This document shows positions 60,128 through 64,000 of a DNA stretch of 64,000 nucleotides, one piece after another (positions within the stretch are counted from its first letter, which is position 1; each line of letters begins with the position of its first letter). The stretch lies in the NCBI RefSeq assembly GCF_035582795.1, contig NC_134369.1:60078001-60142000 (forward strand), in the 5' to 3' direction. The position numbers and the translations under genes are program-made. This stretch comes from Mycteria americana (Eukaryota > Chordata > Aves > Ciconiiformes > Ciconiidae). Under the pieces are notes generated by a model, which saw only the letters and a program-made list of their open reading frames with translations, was not told the origin of the DNA and ran no database searches.

Positions 60128-60141
60128 CACACACACACACT
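60070..60141. repeat. (TA)n(CA)n microsatellite at the CYP46A1 promoter
   Basis: About 25 or more TA units with one GTG interruption, then a CA run. Together with the tract left of the CR1 it suggests the CR1 landed inside a dinucleotide repeat. The long pure TA block is probably polymorphic. Confidence 0.95.
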
Positions 60142-60530
60142 CCTGCCAGGCAGTTACCCAGTGTGGGTGTACCGGCACCGGCAGGGCCCCCGCCTCTCCG
60201 GCTCTGCCGGGCTCTTTAAGCGGAGCCAGCCCCGCCCGCAGGCCGCCCTACAGCCGGGGCCTCTACCGGCCGCGCAGGCCGCTGGCTGCCCGGGGAGGGG
60301 GACGGTGGCGCTGGCAGCCGCCCGCCCGCCCGCGAGCGATGGAGGCGCTGGGGGCCGCGGCGCTGCTCGGCCTGGCCCTCTGCCTCCCGGCCTTCGGCCT
60401 GTACTGCTGCTACGTGAAATACGTCCACGCGAAATACGACCACGTCCCCGGCGCCCCGCGGGAGAGGTAAGGGGCAGGCGAGGCAGGGCCGCGGTAAGGA
60501 GATGGGGACCCGCGGTGGGTTTTTCAGGCG
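60142..60530 (+). promoter_or_regulatory. CYP46A1: CpG island promoter of CYP46A1
   Basis: GC- and CpG-rich sequence beginning just after the CA repeat and enclosing the first coding exon. No TATA box is obvious near the start apart from the microsatellite. The transcription start is not determinable by eye. Confidence 0.7.
60339..60466 (+). CDS. CYP46A1: CYP46A1 (cholesterol 24-hydroxylase) coding exon 1, gene partial
   Basis: CYP46A1 is an ER-membrane cytochrome P450, mainly neuronal, that converts cholesterol to 24S-hydroxycholesterol and so controls brain cholesterol export. This exon encodes 42 residues plus two bases of Ser43. It has an N-terminal hydrophobic membrane anchor (about 5-25) followed by a YDHVPGAPRE segment, which corresponds to the RYEHIPGPPR-type motif of mammalian CYP46A1. 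The ATG context is good (G at -3 and +4). The donor is AG/GTAAGG. The identification also rests on position right after HHIPL1 on the same strand, as in human, and on the matching exon 2 start at the window edge. The catalytic P450 domain, including the haem-binding cysteine, lies beyond the window. Confidence 0.9.
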
Positions 60531-63500
60531 CCTGCAGCGCGTTTCTCGCCGTCGGCGTTAGCCCCGACTCCCGTTCCCGTGGCTGGCCGGAGCGGTGGAC
60601 CTTGCACCCTGGCTGGTCTCGCTGCCAGGCTGGAGCAGTGAGAAAATGTCAGAGCGGAAAATAAACGCTCCTGGTGGGACGGGCCAGGACCTTGCTGGCG
60701 TGGGCAAGGGCAACGCAACGGCGAGGAGGTCAGGCTGGCTGGGAACAGCGCACGTGTGTGCCCGCTTCCCGGGGATGGCCGGCACCGTCGGGCATCGCCG
60801 GAGATCCCACCGCCCTGCTCGGCAGCACTGCCTGGCTGGCTTGGGCTGGCGGGGTGGGGTGTGCTGGCCTACATCTCCCTGGCTGGTCGCCTCAAGGTGG
60901 CCGCAGCAGCACGAAACAAGCGGTTCAGAGTTGCCCATCCGAGCTGTGCGTTTGCTTATGATGCCAAAGAGGGACCTGACCGGCGGCACCAGCCGTGCAG
61001 GAGGGGCTCTCTGCGCTGGACCGGCACAGCCTGCCATCCCGCACAGCTCCGAGAGGCACGCTGACACTAACTCCACCAGGCACCTTCCCTGCTCTCCCTC
61101 GTGAGCTAGGTGTTGGATTTCTGCCAAAAAAAAAATGTCATAAGTGATAAAGGGCAGTGAGAAGGCTCCTAGCAGGCAGTGGCAGCGCTGTCACAAGGAG
61201 ACACGGTTCTTCCAGGAGTGTGTGGGCTTCCCGTGCAACCTCACCTTTGGGTGCATGTGCCCTCCATAACGTGCCACGGGAAGAGGCACTGCACCGGCAC
61301 TCTCTTACACAGCCCCACACGGACACCAACCTTGACTGCCTAACTGCGTTTTACTTGTGTAATCAGGGTCAGATACTAAGGTTAGAGAGAGGATGGATCT
61401 TGTCATACCTGAACCTGCTTGTCCTTACGTTAATTTTGAGGTGTGAAGTAACACTCCAGAGTAATGGCAGCTTGAGTAACCCTGTGGCTGTTTTTCTGTT
61501 CCTTCAGGGTTTGTGGCTTGATGTTGGTGATCAGCCTAGGATCCTTCCCAAGAAGGTTTCTCGTACTGGTATGTCTAGGTGGAAGCTTGTATATCATGCA
61601 AGCCCACAGTACTTGACAGCTTTTCAAAAGTATAAATTGTCAGGGACAGTCCAAAACCCCCATTTCAGTACCTGTTGCACAAACACTTCCACTCCTAAAT
61701 GTCCAAGGTAAGGAAAATCAAATACCTCCAGCTCTGAGATCATTTATTAAAAAACCCCCCAAAAAAGTAAAGCTGGGTGCTGTGTGTGATGGTGGTCTCC
61801 CTGGTACAAGAAAGGCATTGACAAACTGGGGCAAGTCCAGTGGAGGGGCAGCCAGGATGCCCAGGAGGCCGAGAGCTGGGCTTGCTTTGGGTGGAGAAGC
61901 AGCCGCTGAAGGGCGGAGGCGTTCCACTGGCTGTTTTCAGCTACCTCATGGGTGGCTATGAGAACATGGGGCCAGACTCTCCTTGGAGCTGCAGAACGAG
62001 GGACAAAGGGCAATGAGCACAAGTTGCTTCAAGGGAAATCCCAGTTAGGTGTAAGGCAGAACACCTTCGCCATGAGGGTGCTCAAACGCTGGCACAAGTG
62101 ACTGGGTGAGGGCCTGAGCCATGTAACGTAGCTCTGACCTTGACTGGCCTGGAGCAGGGGACTGGACCGGTGGCCTCCAGAGGTCCTTGCCAACCCATAT
62201 TACTCTGAAATGGGATTCATCCAAATCTAAACACTTCTCAGCTGAGACTGTATCTGGCAAACTGGAGAAGAGCAGCACCAGAAGCAAAGGCTGGCTCGTG
62301 TCCAGCTTGCTGCCCACTGCAACCATCCCTCAGGTTGTGGTCAGCAGATCTGCTTGCCAGCCAGCCCACAGCCTGTATTGTTTCGAGGTGTTACTCTGTC
62401 CCAGATGCATGACTTTCCCTTTGCCCTTGGCTCTTTCCCTTTGATAAAAGCTTAAGAAAGCCTTGGTTTAGGATGAAGTGCAACAGGATCTTATCAAAAC
62501 CTCAGACTTTGTGTAAGGTCTTATGGCTGCATGATGACAAGATTACATTAACGCCCTTGATTTCCTGGGCTGATTTATTTTATCAGAACTAACACAGCAC
62601 ATCTCTAAAGGAGACTTGTGCAGGACAGGCTGGAAAAATGAGTCCTAGTGGCTTTGTGTGGTTTTTACTGTATGGATGGCTTACCTGTGAAGAGAGGAGG
62701 TCATCTCTTCAAAGGTTTGCTTCATATTAAAGATTTCATAGCAAGAAATGGGCCAAAGAGATTTCTTTGCAAACGCGTTTTCAGATGATAGTGTCACATA
62801 GTTATGTATCCCAAACCAAGCCCTTGCTTAGTTTTTTTCATAGCTTGCAGTAAGTAATTGGGACTTCTCATTAGCGGGTGAATGTTTTAGGCCTGTTGTA
62901 ACACCTGACTTAATTAGATAGTGATGGGACAGGGGATGAAAAATGTCTATTAGGATTCATGTGACACAAGAGGAGCCATGAGTGGGACCTTGCTTCATGC
63001 ACTGCAGGTAGAGTGGTTTCTGGAGCTTTAGCTAACACAGGACTCGTGTCGTATTTGGGGCTTTCACATCTTTTTGGAGTTCCGTTACAATGAAGGAGTC
63101 AAACAAGTGAAGGATTAAAACTTTCTGTAGATGTTGGGTAACTTTGTTGAGTGCTTGTTATTTTAAGCACCTCCCGGTTCCAACAGAAATAAAATAAGAG
63201 CCTGTTTTTCCCCTATAGCTTGTTTATACTGAAAAGGATGATAGCATGGCTGTCTGTCTTTCAAATGGAAAGCAGATCTCAAGCGCAGCTTGCTTCATTT
63301 AGAGAGGAGCGTGGCCAAATCTTCCTTCAGATGTATGCAAAGCCAGTGGTAATTCACCACTCGCAGCCAAAGGAAAGAATTGATCTCTAACTTTTTAATG
63401 CAGCTATTGTATTTGAAGAGTTAACCCTTTTTATTAATTTCTGCAATTTCCATATTAACCAGTGATTATCTTTCTATCCTCTTTTTTTCATCATTTGAGG

Positions 63501-63986
63501 TGACATGGCTTTAGACAGAAGGAGACCGTTCCTAATTTTACTCCGTTTAACTCCATTGACAGAACCGAAGTTATGCTTATCAGGACTGAGCATGTATTAA
63601 AGAATATTTAATGCAAATGTCTGTTGCACGTACAGAAACGTAATAGTTGCGGCGGAGATTCAGTCAGCTAGGCAAAGAGCAAAGCAGTTTGCTGGAAGCT
63701 CCCACCCAAAGCCAAACATCTCCTATAATACAGCAGCAAAAAAGACCTTGTGCCACGTCTTTGCACTGGTCTCCCTGGCTGCACGAGTGCACCAGCCTCA
63801 CCCTGGTCCCCAGCTGACCCACGTGAGGGCTGGGCATTGGCACAGCTAGGTGCTATTTTTACCTTTCCTTTCAAGGAGGAAAACGTGAGCAACACTCTTA
63901 TTGCATCACCGAGCAACAAGGATTGCAATCCATACAAAACCCTGTGTTGGCATCCTCGTGACACTCTTAACCTTCATTTTCTGCAG
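60467..63986 (+). other. CYP46A1: CYP46A1 intron 1
   Basis: A 3520-bp phase-2 intron with a GTAAGG donor and a CATTTTCTGCAG acceptor. It contains a plus-strand CR1 3' fragment. Its first part (to about 61100) is still GC-rich, with open frames on both strands that carry no domain. Confidence 0.85.
61770..62212 (+). mobile_element. CR1 LINE 3' fragment in CYP46A1 intron 1
   Basis: Phrases GGCATTGACAAACTGGGGCA, GGACAAAGGGCAATGAGCAC, AAGTTGCTTCAAGGGAAATC and CATGAGGGTGCTCAAACGCT, ending GGTCCTTGCCAACCCATATT, follow the CR1 3' region in order. The typical octamer tail is worn away, and internal substitutions suggest an intermediate age. Sense relative to CYP46A1. Confidence 0.85.
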
Positions 63987-64000
63987 CTTTTTATTTGGAC
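63987..64000 (+). CDS. CYP46A1: CYP46A1 coding exon 2, first 14 bases (cut by window end)
   Basis: After the acceptor CATTTTCTGCAG, the bases CTTTTTATTTGGAC complete the split codon AG+C (Ser43) and give Phe-Leu-Phe-Gly. This agrees in phase and residues with the conserved SFLLGH segment that follows the PGPPR motif in CYP46A1. The rest lies outside the window. Confidence 0.8.

Noticed and set aside
60558-61127. 189-codon minus-strand and 169-codon plus-strand frames after CYP46A1 exon 1
   Set aside because: They overlap in the GC-rich start of intron 1 and have no domain or splice consistency.

Overview
This looks like bird nuclear DNA. The main evidence is: CR1 LINEs carrying the avian-type 3' end (tail of octamer-like ATTCTATG/ATTCTGTG units), one solo LTR of the type that starts TGTGCTGG and is flanked by a 5-bp target duplication, compact introns, and two vertebrate genes whose exons can be read with GT-AG boundaries and matching phases. 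The LTR type suggests a neoavian bird rather than a chicken relative, but that rests on memory of the repeat and not on a search. No bacterial, phage or CRISPR features are present.

Layout: 1-24 kb is gene-poor intergenic DNA upstream of HHIPL1. It holds microsatellites, a GC-rich orphan patch (about 5.0-5.7 kb), a perfect 31-bp palindrome (7786-7816), one CR1 3' end and two MIR-like relics. At 24.1-25.4 kb lie a CpG island with the first exon of HHIPL1 and a GC-rich minisatellite in its first intron. Nine coding exons of HHIPL1 run on the + strand from 24496 to 45779 and join into a complete 818-codon reading frame: signal peptide, folate-receptor-like cysteine-rich domain, sorbosone-dehydrogenase-like beta-propeller, proline-rich polybasic linker, C-terminal SRCR domain. 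A 592-bp solo LTR sits in intron 2 in the sense orientation. From 45.8 to 60.1 kb is intergenic DNA with a 2.1-kb dead CR1 LINE (+), an old degraded CR1/L3-like relic (-) and a younger CR1 3' fragment (-) embedded between TA/CA dinucleotide repeats. At 60.15-60.5 kb a second CpG island contains the first coding exon of CYP46A1; the window ends 14 bases into its second exon.

The order HHIPL1 then CYP46A1 on the same strand agrees with the human 14q32.2 arrangement, so this is a conserved syntenic block. The two genes are not known to share a pathway: HHIPL1 is a secreted HHIP-like protein, CYP46A1 is the ER-membrane cholesterol 24-hydroxylase. I found no undescribed biological system. The most interesting items are structural: the LTR carrying a perfect CRE and a sense poly(A) signal inside HHIPL1, the in-frame minisatellite just past the exon 1 donor, the furin/heparin-like polybasic linker, and several recent-looking inverted duplications.
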